DNA from: an uncultured Collinsella sp.
Lineage (GTDB): Bacteria > Actinomycetota > Coriobacteriia > Coriobacteriales > Coriobacteriaceae
Assembly: GCA_937982065.1 (NCBI GenBank)
Contig: CALJMO010000020.1
Span: forward strand, 1 to 20,973
DNA length: 20,973 nt
Direction: 5' to 3'
In this document: piece after piece, positions 7,501 to 14,337 of the stretch
Layout: each line of letters begins with the position of its first letter
Numbering within the stretch: position 1 is the first letter of the stretch
Position numbers and translations under genes: made by a program
The notes under the pieces: model-generated
Seen by the model: the letters and a program-made list of their open reading frames with translations, nothing else
What the model was told of the DNA's origin: nothing
Database searches by the model: none

Positions 7501-8421
7501 CTACACGCGCAGGTAGCGGCGCATGGCAATGGCAGAACCAAAGAGACCGATAATCACGCCGACCAGAATCAGCGCAGCATAGGTCACCAGGTAGTACTGC
7601 GTCGGCAGGGCAAACGACATCCAGCCGATGCTCTCCTGCAGACGCGGAATCATCAGATTGCGCAGCAGCTCCAGAACGCCGATGGAAAGCAGCGAGCCCA
7701 AAATGGCCTGCAGTACGCCCTCGGTGATAAACGGGCCGCGAATGAAGCCGTTGCTGGCGCCGACCAGACGCATAATCGCAATCTCACGACGACGCGCCGT
7801 GATGGACAGGCGAATCGTGTTGTTGATGAAGATGAATGCGATAAAGGTCAGAAGGCCAACGAGCACCACGGCGGCAATGCGGATGTAGTTGGTCACCTGG
7901 AACAGGCGGCTCACTTCCTCCTGGCCGTACAGCACGCTCGCGTTGACGTCGCCGTCATCCGCGATCTTCTGGAAATCGTCATCCTTCTTGAGCTTCTCTG
8001 CCGTGCTCTCGACCTTGGACGGATCGTCCATCTCAATAGCAAAGGAAGCCGGCAGCGGGTTCTGGCCATCGAGCGCGCTCATGGTGGCGTCGGCGTTGCC
8101 CGACATCTTGCTCGTATACTCGGCCAGCGCGTCGTCCTTGTCCTTATAGGTCACGGACTTGACGTTATTCCACGTCTTAAGTTCGGCCTCAAAAGCCTGA
8201 ACATCGGCCTGATCGGCGTCATCACTAATGAACGCGTTGATGACAACCTGATCCTCGACGGTGCCGATCACGGAGTTCAGCATCGCGGAGCCCATGATGA
8301 ACAGGCCGATGATAAACAGCGAAAGGAAGATCGTGATGACGGCGCCGAGCGAGGTAGTCCAGTTACGGAAGAAGTGGCTGATTGCCTCTTTGAAGGAGTA
8401 GCCCACGTTAGTTGGTGCCAT
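7501..8421 (-). CDS. ftsX: Cell-division protein FtsX
   Basis: 306-residue permease-like partner of FtsE; the FtsEX complex senses septation and activates peptidoglycan hydrolases outside the membrane. Seen: an N-terminal cytoplasmic amphipathic segment (YSFKEAISHFFRNWTTS), membrane span 1 (~25-46), an extracellular domain of ~130 residues with the family's VINAFISDDA start, then three spans near 180-203, 225-250 and 280-300. It also has the conserved RREIAIMRLVGASNGFI loop that docks on FtsE. Length is normal. The ATG lies inside the end of ftsE (14-base overlap), so translation is coupled. The hydrolase partner is not in the window. Confidence 0.96.
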   Translation of the reverse strand: MAPTNVGYSFKEAISHFFRNWTTSLGAVITIFLSLFIIGLFIMGSAMLNSVIGTVEDQVVINAFISDDADQADVQAFEAELKTWNNVKSVTYKDKDDALAEYTSKMSGNADATMSALDGQNPLPASFAIEMDDPSKVESTAEKLKKDDDFQKIADDGDVNASVLYGQEEVSRLFQVTNYIRIAAVVLVGLLTFIAFIFINNTIRLSITARRREIAIMRLVGASNGFIRGPFITEGVLQAILGSLLSIGVLELLRNLMIPRLQESIGWMSFALPTQYYLVTYAALILVGVIIGLFGSAIAMRRYLRV

Positions 8422-9628
8422 AGTTTCCGTAACCTCCCCTCTCCTGGTCGCGGATAACGTGACCGCCCTCGAGGGCGATCACGCGACGGTGCATGCTATC
8501 GACCATCTCGCGGTCGTGCGTGGCGACGATCACGGTGGTGCCGGTGCGGTTAATACGCTCGAGCAGCTTCATGATGCCCAGCGAGATCGCCGGGTCGAGG
8601 TTGCCCGTGGGCTCGTCGCAGATCAGCAGCGGCGGACGGTTGACCATAGCACGGGCGACGGCAACGCGCTGCTGCTCGCCACCGGAAAGCTGGTCGGGCA
8701 GCGAGTCCATCTGATCGGCCAGACCGACCAGACGCAGCACCTCGGGCACCTGGCTGCGAATGACGCCCTTGGGCTTGCCGATGCACTGCAGGGCAAACGC
8801 CACGTTTTCGTAGGCGGTCTTTTGCGGCAGAAGCTTAAAGTCCTGGAACACGGCGCCAATCTGGCGGCGCAGGAACGGAACCTTACGGTTCTTGATCTTC
8901 ATGAGGTCCTGACCGGCAACCAGGATGCGGCCGCTCGTCGGCTTGACGTCGCGGTTGAGCGTCGACAGCAGCGTGGTCTTACCCGAGCCGGAGTGACCGA
9001 CCAGGAAGACGAACTCGCCCGGATAGATCTCGATGTTGATGTCGTCGAGTGCAGGCTTGTTGGGCTGTGCCGGATAGATCTTGGTGACATGCTCCATAAG
9101 GATGACGGGCTCGACACCGGCCTGCTTGGCCATCTTCTTGCGGCTGGCCTGCGGATCGATGGGCGCAAACACCGACGTAAAATCGGGGTTGTTGAGCGCG
9201 TTATCGAGGCTTGCGACCTCGGCTGCCTGATCGCTCTCGACCACCGGGGCAGCAGGCTGCGTGGGGTCGGGAATAGCGGCAAAGAGACCGGACTGCGCAG
9301 GCTGAGGAGCCGGCGTCGCAGGGACCAAGGGGTCGGGAATGCCGGCCATGGTAGGCTGCGGCGTGGCGGCACCAGCCTGAGGCTGTTCCACGCGAGCGGT
9401 CACGGCCTGAACGGGCTCAAAACCCGCCGTGCCGGAAAGCGCGACATCGCTGGTTGGATTGTAGGCAAAGGGATCGGATGCCGGCTGTGCCTGATCTGCC
9501 GGCTGAGCGGGGGCCTGAGCAACAGGCTGGCCCTCTGAATCCGGAGTGGCGAAACGACTGCCCTGGACGCCTGCCTGCGTCTTGGGGGCATCATCGCCCG
9601 CACCGGAGGTACGGAAGTGGTTACCCAC
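8408..9628 (-). CDS. ftsE: Cell-division ATP-binding protein FtsE with long N-terminal extension
   Basis: 406 residues; the ABC ATPase of FtsEX. The canonical domain starts near residue 175 (VILMEHVTKIYP) and has Walker A GHSGSGKT (211-218), the Q loop FQDFKLLPQ, signature LSGGEQQR (~314-321), Walker B LLICDEPTGNLD (~334-345) and the switch His in VATHD. Known FtsE proteins are about 225 residues. Here residues 1-174 are a Pro/Ala/Gln-rich, probably disordered extension with repeated PAQPA-type and IPDP motifs. The GTG at 9626-9628 is favoured by AAGGAG upstream, and the reading frame stays open and biased throughout. An internal ATG at residue 166 (MAKQAG) could give a normal-length product. 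It overlaps ftsX by 14 bases. Confidence 0.95.
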   Translation of the reverse strand: MGNHFRTSGAGDDAPKTQAGVQGSRFATPDSEGQPVAQAPAQPADQAQPASDPFAYNPTSDVALSGTAGFEPVQAVTARVEQPQAGAATPQPTMAGIPDPLVPATPAPQPAQSGLFAAIPDPTQPAAPVVESDQAAEVASLDNALNNPDFTSVFAPIDPQASRKKMAKQAGVEPVILMEHVTKIYPAQPNKPALDDINIEIYPGEFVFLVGHSGSGKTTLLSTLNRDVKPTSGRILVAGQDLMKIKNRKVPFLRRQIGAVFQDFKLLPQKTAYENVAFALQCIGKPKGVIRSQVPEVLRLVGLADQMDSLPDQLSGGEQQRVAVARAMVNRPPLLICDEPTGNLDPAISLGIMKLLERINRTGTTVIVATHDREMVDSMHRRVIALEGGHVIRDQERGGYGNYGTN

Positions 9629-9726
9629 TGGTGCTCCTTATCGTCGTGCGTTTAAACTACATGAGCGCTTAATATTTTAGCAGCATTAGCTTTGCTGCAC
9701 ATAAGAAGCATGGCCGTGTTTGGGTC

Positions 9727-9859
9727 CCTCCGGCCGGACACAGGGTTGCTTTCCAAATCGTCCTCGGACATGTCGGAGCCTCCGCTGCGCACTACGTGCG
9801 GCGGGGGCTCCTCCGTCCTGCGGAAAGATTTGGAGAGTAGCCCTGTGCCCGGCCTGCGG
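9727..9859. repeat. 133-bp near-continuous hairpin
   Basis: The left arm (9727-~9788) and right arm (~9795-9859) are complementary over about 60 positions with scattered mismatches. Matching blocks are CACAGGG, TCTCCAAATC/TTTCCAAATC, GGAGC and a GC-rich tip (CCGCTGCGCAC against GTGCGGCGG). It lies between the ftsE start and the plus-strand zinc-ribbon gene. I do not recognise it as a known RNA family; it may be an RNA, a miniature mobile element or a bidirectional structure. The rest of 9629-10139 holds copy B of the 67-bp element and otherwise no gene. Confidence 0.75.
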
Positions 9860-9983
9860 TAACTAAGGGGTCGCCGCGTTTATCTTGGAGTGCTGCATAT
9901 ACAAAGTTGGAAGGGTCTGAATTGCACTTTGTCGATATGTGCCCTTTTCCCTGATGGAACCGTGCTTGAGGGGCGTCTTCATG

Positions 9984-10050
9984 AGTTGCGGTGAAATAGG
10001 GACTGTTTTACCAGTTAAAAGGTCTAATCAGTCCCTATTTCACCGCGACT
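9984..10050. repeat. 67-bp palindromic element, copy B
   Basis: Best-kept copy: the 22-bp arms differ at one position, around 23 central bases unlike those of copy A. It ends 90 bases before the zinc-ribbon gene start. Confidence 0.92.
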
Positions 10051-10139
10051 TCAATTAAGGCTAATTGTTGCGCAACTCGAATTTGAATAATCGCTTTACA
10101 TTGGCCTCGATTGGAACGTCTATGGTTGTGGGGGCTGGT

Positions 10140-10871
10140 ATGAATTGTCCTTATTGTGGTACTGAGTTGCGCAATGGCGTGAGGTATTGCACAACATGTG
10201 GGGTTACCATCCATGGCATGTCGACTCATTCTGCAATTCGGGTAAAGCCTCGAAATCACATTGCAGTTGTTCTTACCTGCATGTTGGCAATTGCCATTGT
10301 CGGCGGCAGTTGTTTGGGTCTTTATCTGCGGCAGATTTTTTCCCACTTTATATCGGCTCATTCGGAGCATGCTATTGTGCTCAACATCTCTGCCGCAGGT
10401 TGGGATACCGATAGCGGGGCCTCACGTGTCCCGATACACATTACGGGCAAGACTGTCGACGGGATAACGGTCGACAAGGTTGAGTTCGTCGCCTCCGACG
10501 GTTCCGGTATCAGCCTCATTCAAGGTGTGTACACGCTCGAGGCGGCAGGTTCCCCCATTGCCACCGATGGCAAGATTTATCAAATTCCCTGTACGAGCGC
10601 GACGCTCGTCCTCGACGATGTCTTTGCCGCAGGCGAAACGATCAATCTCGCCGAGCTCGCTGAGCAGGATTCGATACTCACCTTCTGCCCCATCGATGCC
10701 GGCGATATGACCAACGACGAAATCTATGATGCCGCCCTACTCGCCATGGCATATAAAGGCGCCGACGCCCCCGATGTTGCCGCACTGTGCCAAGCGGCAA
10801 TCGACCGACGTGACGGCACCAGCACAAGCGGGAACGCCTTCGAAAGTTGCGGTGAAATACAGATTAATTGA
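10140..10871 (+). CDS. Zinc-ribbon, single-span membrane protein of unknown function
   Basis: 243 residues from the ATG at 10140. The N-terminus MNCPYCGTELRNGVRYCTTCG is a zinc ribbon (Cys 3, 6, 17, 20). One membrane span follows at about 40-63 (IAVVLTCMLAIAIVGGSCLGLYL), then an extracellular domain of ~170 residues with a beta-rich segment (VPIHITGKTVDGITVDKVEFVA) and a helical end. The start is chosen by homology to zinc-ribbon proteins and a GGGGG stretch upstream; the frame is open from 10065. The last eight residues (SCGEIQIN) and the stop are encoded by copy C of the 67-bp element, so the original C-terminus has probably been replaced. The 5' third is richer in A/T-ending codons than the 3' part. 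Function unknown. Confidence 0.75.
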   Translation: MNCPYCGTELRNGVRYCTTCGVTIHGMSTHSAIRVKPRNHIAVVLTCMLAIAIVGGSCLGLYLRQIFSHFISAHSEHAIVLNISAAGWDTDSGASRVPIHITGKTVDGITVDKVEFVASDGSGISLIQGVYTLEAAGSPIATDGKIYQIPCTSATLVLDDVFAAGETINLAELAEQDSILTFCPIDAGDMTNDEIYDAALLAMAYKGADAPDVAALCQAAIDRRDGTSTSGNAFESCGEIQIN

Positions 10872-10879
10872 GCCTTTAA
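10845..10879. repeat. 67-bp palindromic element, copy C, left part (IS-split)
   Basis: Starts AGTTGCGGTGAAATA as in the other copies and runs to the TAA next to the IS3 element. It continues at 12222. Removing the IS and one TAA gives exactly 67 bases. Confidence 0.92.
10877..10879. repeat. Target-site duplication TAA, left
   Basis: TAA here and at 12219-12221 flank the IS3 element. Three bases is a usual duplication length for the family, and the assignment is supported by the restored 67-bp repeat. Confidence 0.75.
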
Positions 10880-10961
10880 GGGGGTGCGGACAGAAAGTTG
10901 GACCGCGGGGCGGTCCGGACTTGGAGTGGGAAGGATAAACTGGACTTTCTTTTAAGGATCC

Positions 10962-11864
10962 TCAAGCGTATTGCCGCTCGTATTCCACTGGAGACATGTA
11001 GCCCAGGGTGGAATGCATGCGCACCCTATTGTAATAGAGCTCTATGTACTTGAAGATGTCCTGCTTGGCCTCGTCCCTCGTCCCATAGTCCCTCTCTTTC
11101 ACCAATTCCCTTTTCAGCGTCTTGAAGAACGACTCGGCCACCGCGTTGTCCAGCGGCGTGCCGGGCCTTGATACCGACTGGACTATGCCATGCGAGTCCA
11201 GACACCGCTGGAAGGAACGGGAGGTGTACTGCGCGCCCTGATCGTCATGGAAGACGAGGCTGCCGTCATCTGGCGGACCCTCCCTGCCGACCGCCTGCTC
11301 CATCGCGTCGATCGCGACCTTCTCGGTGATGCGCTCGGACATTGACCAGCCCACGACCTTGCGGGAGAAGGCGTCTATCACGGCTGCGAGATAGAGCCAC
11401 CCTTCTCTTGTGGGTATGTAGGTGATGTCGCCCACCCAAAGCCTGTTGCGCTCGCCCACGGTGAAAGCGCGCTCTACCAGGTTCAACCGAGGGTCTCCCG
11501 GCTCGACCTTCTTCTGGATGCGGTGTTTTCGGGTCGCGCCCTTTCCGGCAAGTCCGAGCTTCTGCATGATGCGGAGCACGCGCTTCTCGCTCACGACGAT
11601 GCCGCTTTTTCGCAGTTCGCGGTTGATGCGCCGGTAGCCGTAACGGCCCTTGTGCCGCTCGAAGGCCTCGACGACGAAACCTTCGATCGCCTCCCGCTCT
11701 ATCTGGGCGTCGGACTTCTTCCGGCCGAGATACTCGTAGAAACCGGATTTCGAGACTTTCATCAGCCCGCATGCCTTCTTGATGGGGCCGATCTCGCCCC
11801 TATGCTCTTTGAGGAACTCGAACCTCACGCATGGTCTTGACTCAAGAAAGCCCGGAAATTTTTT
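10962..11864 (-). CDS. IS3 transposase OrfB (integrase, made by -1 frameshift)
   Basis: About 300 residues of the IS3-family DDE integrase, normally made as an OrfAB fusion that cuts and joins element ends. Seen: an HTH_21-like part (GFYEYLGRKKSDAQIEREAIEGF...KGRYGYRRINRELRK), then the rve core with first Asp in WVGDITYIPT, second Asp in VFHDDQGAQYTS and Glu in NAVAESFFKTLKRE, and the family end RMHSTLGYMSPVEYE. There is no good independent start, since the first ATG is inside the domain at GLMKVSK. The start given is the slippage site, and the frame is open further up to 11996. Complete and probably active. Confidence 0.93.
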   Translation of the reverse strand, partial: KKFPGFLESRPCVRFEFLKEHRGEIGPIKKACGLMKVSKSGFYEYLGRKKSDAQIEREAIEGFVVEAFERHKGRYGYRRINRELRKSGIVVSEKRVLRIMQKLGLAGKGATRKHRIQKKVEPGDPRLNLVERAFTVGERNRLWVGDITYIPTREGWLYLAAVIDAFSRKVVGWSMSERITEKVAIDAMEQAVGREGPPDDGSLVFHDDQGAQYTSRSFQRCLDSHGIVQSVSRPGTPLDNAVAESFFKTLKRELVKERDYGTRDEAKQDIFKYIELYYNRVRMHSTLGYMSPVEYERQYA

Positions 11865-12124
11865 AGTATCTCGTTCTCGCGCTCGAGCTCCTCGACCTTC
11901 TTCTTGAGCTTCACGATCTCGTAGTCCTTGTTGATCTTCGGGGAGCCGTTTCCGGGGAACGCGCCGTCTCCCATCTCCTCGTATTCGCGGGCCCACCTTC
12001 TCAGCGTCGAATCCTTTATGCCGAGTTCCTCCGATAGGCCTTTGACCGTCATTTCCCCGGACAGGACCACCTTTGCCGCCGAGACCTTGAACTGCCTGTC
12101 GTATCGCTTTCTTCTTTGGGTCAT
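11825..12124 (-). CDS. IS3 transposase OrfA (HTH protein)
   Basis: 99 residues. Seen: the helix-turn-helix RYDRQFKVSAAKVVLSGEMTVKGLSEELGIKDSTLRRWAREY (read in parts), and a C-terminal leucine-zipper-like helix (IVKLKKKVEELERENEILKN) typical of IS3 OrfA, which binds the element ends and dimerises. Start ATG at 12122-12124 has GAAAGGTG upstream; an in-frame GTG lies nine bases earlier. It overlaps the orfB frame. Confidence 0.92.
   Translation of the reverse strand: MTQRRKRYDRQFKVSAAKVVLSGEMTVKGLSEELGIKDSTLRRWAREYEEMGDGAFPGNGSPKINKDYEIVKLKKKVEELERENEILKNFRAFLSQDHA
11858..11864 (-). promoter_or_regulatory. Programmed -1 frameshift site A AAA AAT
   Basis: In the orfA frame the codons are CTA AAA AAT; slipping back one base reads AAA AAA and enters the orfB frame. 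It sits 11 codons before the orfA stop, where IS3-family elements keep their slippery run. Confidence 0.8.
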
Positions 12125-12218
12125 CTTGAACACCTTTCGCTCTTAACTAGGTGTCCAATTCATCATACCCACTCCATGGATACGCCTAGGCGCGGTCCAA
12201 GAAATCGTCCGCACCCCC

Positions 12219-12221
12219 TAA
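12219..12221. repeat. Target-site duplication TAA, right
   Basis: Matches 10877-10879 across the IS3 element. Confidence 0.75.
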
Positions 12222-12253
12222 GCTGGCAAAACAGTCCTTATTTCACCGCAACT
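12222..12253. repeat. 67-bp palindromic element, copy C, right part
   Basis: GCTGGCAAAACAGTCC and the arm TTATTTCACCGCAACT complete the copy begun at 10845. The central GGCAAAA matches copy A. Confidence 0.92.
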
Positions 12254-12258
12254 GAAAC

Positions 12259-12285
12259 AGGGGCGCTCTCCAAGAGAGCGCCCCT
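12259..12285 (-). terminator. Terminator after the transketolase genes
   Basis: AGGGGCGCTCTC and its exact complement form a 12-bp stem with a 3-base loop. On the minus strand CTGTTTCAG follows. It lies about 70 bases past the transketolase stop. Confidence 0.65.
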
Positions 12286-12356
12286 GCCGGGTTTCCATAG
12301 TACTGGCGAAACAGTTTTATAGTTCTGGCGAAGCAGTCCTTGAGATCCGTCTTGCC

Positions 12357-13298
12357 TTATGCCAAGAACTCTTTGGTGGTCGCCACGATGTTGGCGGCGT
12401 CCAGGCCATACTTGTGCAAGAGTTCGGCACCCGGGCCAGACTCACCGAAGGTGTCGTTGACGCCGATCTTCTTGAGCGGCGTCGGGCACTGCTCGCACAG
12501 GACGTCGGCAACGGCGCTGCCCAGGCCACCGATTACAGAATGCTCCTCGACGGTCACGACGTGGCCGGTCTTGGTGGCGCTCTTGACGATCAGGTCGGCA
12601 TCGATGGGCTTGATGGTGTGCATGTTGATGACCTCGGCGTCGATGCCCTCGGCAGCGAGCTGCTCGGCGGCCTCGAGAGCCTCGCCGACCATCAGGCCGC
12701 AGGCGATGATGGTCACATCGGCGCCCTCGCGCATGACAATGCCCTTACCCAACTCGAACTTGTAGGTCTCGGGGTCGTTGATAACCGGCGAGGCCAAACG
12801 GGCGAAGCGCATGTACACCGGACCGTCGCACTCGTAGGCGGCGCGCGTCACGGCGCGGGCCTCCACGTCGTCGGCGGGAACAATCACGGTCATGCCGGGG
12901 ATGACGCGCATCAGGGCGATATCCTCGCAGCACTGGTGCGTGGCGCCATCCTCGCCCACCGAGATACCGGCGTGCGTGGCACCGATCTTAACGTTAAGGT
13001 GCGGGTAGCCGATGGAGTTGCGGACCTGCTCAAAGGCGCGACCGGCAGCGAACATGGCAAAGGTGCTCGCGAAGGCAACACGACCGGTGGTCGCGATACC
13101 GGCGGCAACACCCATCAGGTTGCTCTCGGCGATACCCACGTCGAAGAAGCGGTCGGGGCAAGCGGCCTTAAATTTGCCGGTCTGCGTGGCGGCGGCCAGG
13201 TCGGCGTCGAGGACCACAAAGTCATCGTGCTCGTTGGCGAGCTCGACGAGGGCCTCGCCGTAGCTTACGCGCGTGGCGATTTTCTTGACGTCTGCCAT
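12357..13298 (-). CDS. Transketolase, C-terminal subunit
   Basis: 313 residues comprising the pyrimidine-binding and C-terminal domains of transketolase, as in split two-subunit enzymes. With the N-terminal subunit it moves two-carbon units between sugar phosphates in the pentose phosphate pathway using thiamine diphosphate. Seen: RFFDVGIAESNLMGVAAGIA with the catalytic Glu that activates the cofactor, the substrate-binding THAGISVGEDGATHQ, and the C-terminal VVTVEEHSVIGGLGSAVADVL. Start ATG at 13296-13298 lies one base past the upstream subunit's stop (coupled). The ribosome site GGAGAGGAG is inside that gene's end. The longer frame to 13382 is discarded. Confidence 0.94.
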   Translation of the reverse strand: MADVKKIATRVSYGEALVELANEHDDFVVLDADLAAATQTGKFKAACPDRFFDVGIAESNLMGVAAGIATTGRVAFASTFAMFAAGRAFEQVRNSIGYPHLNVKIGATHAGISVGEDGATHQCCEDIALMRVIPGMTVIVPADDVEARAVTRAAYECDGPVYMRFARLASPVINDPETYKFELGKGIVMREGADVTIIACGLMVGEALEAAEQLAAEGIDAEVINMHTIKPIDADLIVKSATKTGHVVTVEEHSVIGGLGSAVADVLCEQCPTPLKKIGVNDTFGESGPGAELLHKYGLDAANIVATTKEFLA

Positions 13299-13299
13299 C

Positions 13300-14130
13300 C
13301 TAGAGCTCCTCTCCGGCGGCCGTGAGCTCTGCCATGGCCTGCTCAAACTGTTCATCGTTGGGGGCCTTACCGTGCCAGCCAACCTGGTTCTCCATAAAGG
13401 AGACGCCCTTGCCCTTCATGGTCTCGGCGATGATGGCGGTCGGCTGACCCTTGGTGGCGCGGGCCTCGGCAAAGGCGGCGCGGATCTGGTCGAAGTCGTT
13501 GCCGTCGGCGAGCTCCACCACATGGAACTTGAAGGCGCGGAACTTGTCGGCGAGCGGCATGGGGTCGTTGACCTCCTCGACGGGGCCGTCGATCTGCAGG
13601 CCGTTATGGTCGACGATCACGCAGAGGTTGTCGAGCTGCTGGTTGCCGGCAAACATGGCGGCCTCCCAGACCTGGCCCTCCTCGCTCTCGCCGTCGCCTA
13701 GCAGGGCGTAGGTGCGATAGTCGTCGCCCCAGTGCTTGGCAGCAACGGCCATGCCCACGGCGGCGGAGATGCCCTGGCCGAGCGAGCCGGTGGACATGTC
13801 GACGCCCGGGGTGTCGTTCATGTTGGGATGGCCCTGCAGGTGGCTGCCGATGTGGCGCAGCGTCTCGAGATCCTCCTTGGGGAAGAATCCGCGCTCGGCG
13901 AGCACGGCGTACAGACCAGGCGCGCAGTGACCCTTGGAAAGCACAAAACGATCGCGGTCGGCCTTGCGGGGGTCGGCCGGGTCGACGTTCATTTCCTCAA
14001 AGTACAGATAGGTCATGATGTCGGCAGCGCCGAGCGAACCGCCCGGATGGCCGGACTTGGCAGCGTGCACGCCGGTGACGATGCCCTTCCTTACCTCGTT
14101 GGCAACCTTTTTGAGCTCTTCGTCGCTCAT
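13300..14130 (-). CDS. Transketolase, N-terminal subunit
   Basis: 276 residues carrying the thiamine-diphosphate-binding domain. Seen: AKSGHPGGSLGAADIMTYLYF (substrate-site His), DRDRFVLSKGHCAPGLYA, STGSLGQGISAAVGMA, and the cofactor motif starting GDGESEEGQVWEA (145-) and ending VDHNG (~173-177), where Asp and Asn hold Mg. The protein lacks domains 2 and 3, which are in the next gene. Start ATG at 14128-14130 follows AAGGAAGG. The two genes form one transcription unit ending at the 12259 hairpin. The 207 bases upstream, to yitT, are AT-rich at 14230-14290 and probably hold the promoter, but no clean -35/-10 pair was seen. Confidence 0.95.
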   Translation of the reverse strand: MSDEELKKVANEVRKGIVTGVHAAKSGHPGGSLGAADIMTYLYFEEMNVDPADPRKADRDRFVLSKGHCAPGLYAVLAERGFFPKEDLETLRHIGSHLQGHPNMNDTPGVDMSTGSLGQGISAAVGMAVAAKHWGDDYRTYALLGDGESEEGQVWEAAMFAGNQQLDNLCVIVDHNGLQIDGPVEEVNDPMPLADKFRAFKFHVVELADGNDFDQIRAAFAEARATKGQPTAIIAETMKGKGVSFMENQVGWHGKAPNDEQFEQAMAELTAAGEEL

Positions 14131-14337
14131 TGTGCCTTCCTTTCATCCTCATTAGACAAAATGCGCACGGCACCGAAGGTAATCCCAACACAGCCGCAAT
14201 GCACGTACGTCATTCATTATGCTGGAAACTGATGGCTTTACCAGAGTTTTTATCATTATTTGAACAATTTAGCAGGCAGAACCGCTGATGAAACGGTTTA
14301 TCAATGTGAACGTCTTTTGGATAGAACGCGGTCAACC

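Larger units (their letters stand above)
10880..12218 (-). mobile_element. IS3-family insertion sequence, 1339 bp
   Basis: Ends are inverted repeats: left GGGGGTGCGGACAGAAAG followed by TTGGACCGCG, and right (complement) GGGGGTGCGGACGATTTC followed by TTGGACCGCG. It carries overlapping orfA and orfB on the minus strand with a frameshift site between them. The AGTTGGAC-type end resembles the IS150 group, but the group assignment is tentative. It appears intact and recent: both frames are open, ends match, and TAA duplications are present. Confidence 0.93.

Noticed and set aside
8459..9538. 359-codon plus-strand frame antisense to ftsE
   Set aside because: Shadow of ftsE; His/Arg/Gly-rich with no ribosome site or family features.
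9893..9947. Imperfect dyad (GCATATACAAAGT / ACTTTGTCGATATGTGC) as a possible riboswitch
   Set aside because: Matches no riboswitch I know, and the pairing is interrupted with a long loop; too weak to annotate.
10880..10884. Placing the IS ends at TGCGG (10885) so that the element starts with TG
   Set aside because: The five G on the left and five C on the right are inverted, not direct, repeats. Only ends at 10880/12218 give a TAA duplication and a restored 67-bp repeat.
12414..13325. 303-codon plus-strand frame antisense to transketolase
   Set aside because: Shadow frame; the minus strand carries clear transketolase motifs.
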